Positions 63,872-64,000 of a stretch of 64,000 nucleotides of DNA are shown here, piece after piece. The position numbers and the translations under genes were made by a program. The DNA comes from Clostridium sp. 1001271st1 H5 (GTDB lineage: Bacteria; Bacillota; Clostridia; Lachnospirales; Lachnospiraceae): positions 310,001 through 374,000 of the forward strand of contig NZ_SPHO01000004.1 in NCBI RefSeq assembly GCF_005845215.1. Direction: 5' to 3'. Numbering within the stretch: the first letter of the stretch is position 1; each line of letters opens with the position of its first letter. The notes beneath the pieces are model-generated. The model was not told the DNA's origin. It ran no database searches and saw only the letters and a program-made list of their open reading frames with translations.

Positions 63872-64000
63872 TTACTTACCTCCAGCACTGCCAAACAAAT
63901 CCTCTTTATACTGCGGTGCTTTTACCACCAGATGGTAAACTTCTGAGCCATGACGAAACACACAGACACCTCTTAAAGGACTGCTGATCAGGTCGAACAG
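63872..64000 (-). CDS. VirB4/TraE-type conjugation ATPase, C-terminal end
   Basis: Only the last 42 residues are inside the window: LFDLISSPLRGVCVFRHGSE then VYHLVVKAPQYKEDLFGSAG. This tail, with a conserved APQYKxxLFGxxG, is typical of VirB4-like ATPases of Gram-positive conjugative elements. The rest lies beyond the right edge. Confidence 0.75.
   Translation of the reverse strand: MFDLISSPLRGVCVFRHGSEVYHLVVKAPQYKEDLFGSAGGK

Larger units (their letters stand above)
36030..64000. mobile_element. Integrative and conjugative element (one end in window)
   Basis: From the serine recombinases to the right edge the genes form a Firmicute conjugative element: three recombinase genes at one end, SHOCT protein, sigma-like regulator, resistance cargo, and a minus-strand transfer block with VirD4, VirB4, NlpC/P60 hydrolase, relaxase, RHH accessory protein and DUF3991/toprim protein. 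The left end is placed just past the recombinase stop by layout only; no attachment repeat could be verified because the other end is outside the window. Base composition is AT-richer than the chromosome. Confidence 0.75.

Overview
The window reads as a junction between the chromosome of a gut-type, spore-forming Clostridia (Lachnospiraceae, perhaps Enterocloster/Hungatella-like; the genus is inference) and a large integrative and conjugative element. Bases 1 to about 26,940 are GC-rich with a stable chromosomal gene order: a yqfC-yqfD-phoH-ybeY sporulation/RNA block, proB-proA, lepB, a SpoVB-type flippase. From about 27,100 to the right edge the DNA is clearly AT-richer and carries defence, resistance and conjugation genes.

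Chromosomal part. (1) 1-730, minus: a LexA-controlled pair, a small protein translationally coupled to a Y-family DNA polymerase (cut by the window edge). (2) 809-3184: a Crp/Fnr-type regulator divergent from hybrid cluster protein hcp, sharing a TTGTT/AACAA dyad. (3) 3304-7156, minus: proB, DUF896 protein, proA, lepB, yaaA. (4) 7267-10289: two coupled FAD oxidoreductases. (5) 10425-19371: the most remarkable locus, a divergent two-operon selenoprotein system. Five genes are each interrupted by exactly one in-frame TGA, four of them directly after a Cys codon or next to one, with homology to known families continuing in frame on both sides and a small hairpin shortly after each TGA. Minus operon: ABC permease (Sec224), lipoprotein substrate-binding protein (Cys214-Sec215), MerB-like organometal lyase (Cys164-Sec165), molybdopterin oxidoreductase. 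Plus operon: thioredoxin-like SaoT (CxCxUC), DUF318-type efflux permease SaoE, Cys-Cys-COOH protein SaoC, a second substrate-binding-like protein (Cys76-Sec77), ABC ATPase SaoA. This matches what I know as the SAO (selenocysteine-assisted organometal) set of protein families: import, C-metal bond cleavage and efflux of an organometal such as an organomercurial. The substrate is inferred, not shown. (6) 19383-26934: a small membrane protein, then the six-gene run yqfC-yqfD-phoH-ybeY-DUF3048-spoVB-like, and a DUF4397 surface protein.

Island part. 27206-35844 is a defence module: Fic toxin with VbhA-like antitoxin and a type I restriction-modification operon (HTH regulator, hsdR, hsdS, hsdM) interleaved with a zinc-ribbon protein and two membrane-anchored proteins of unknown role, plus a duplicated hsdR 3' scrap. 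36067-40397 holds three tandem large-serine-recombinase genes and a SHOCT protein, marking the end of a conjugative element that runs off the right edge. Inside it: a sigma-like regulator; an inducible beta-lactamase locus (blaI, blaR1, class A bla) with 1.6 kb of decayed DNA; another hsdR scrap cut by a frameshifted IS3-family copy; and the transfer genes, all on the minus strand (VirB4 end, NlpC/P60 hydrolase, MobP3-type relaxase, RHH accessory protein, candidate oriT, DUF3991/toprim protein, VirD4 coupling protein). An amidoligase/gamma-glutamylcyclotransferase-like pair sits in the transfer operon. A cargo unit of rsgA plus a GNAT acetyltransferase has its own promoter, leader peptide and attenuator-like hairpin. 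A HipA-like kinase is broken by an amber codon.

No tRNA, rRNA or CRISPR array was recognised.
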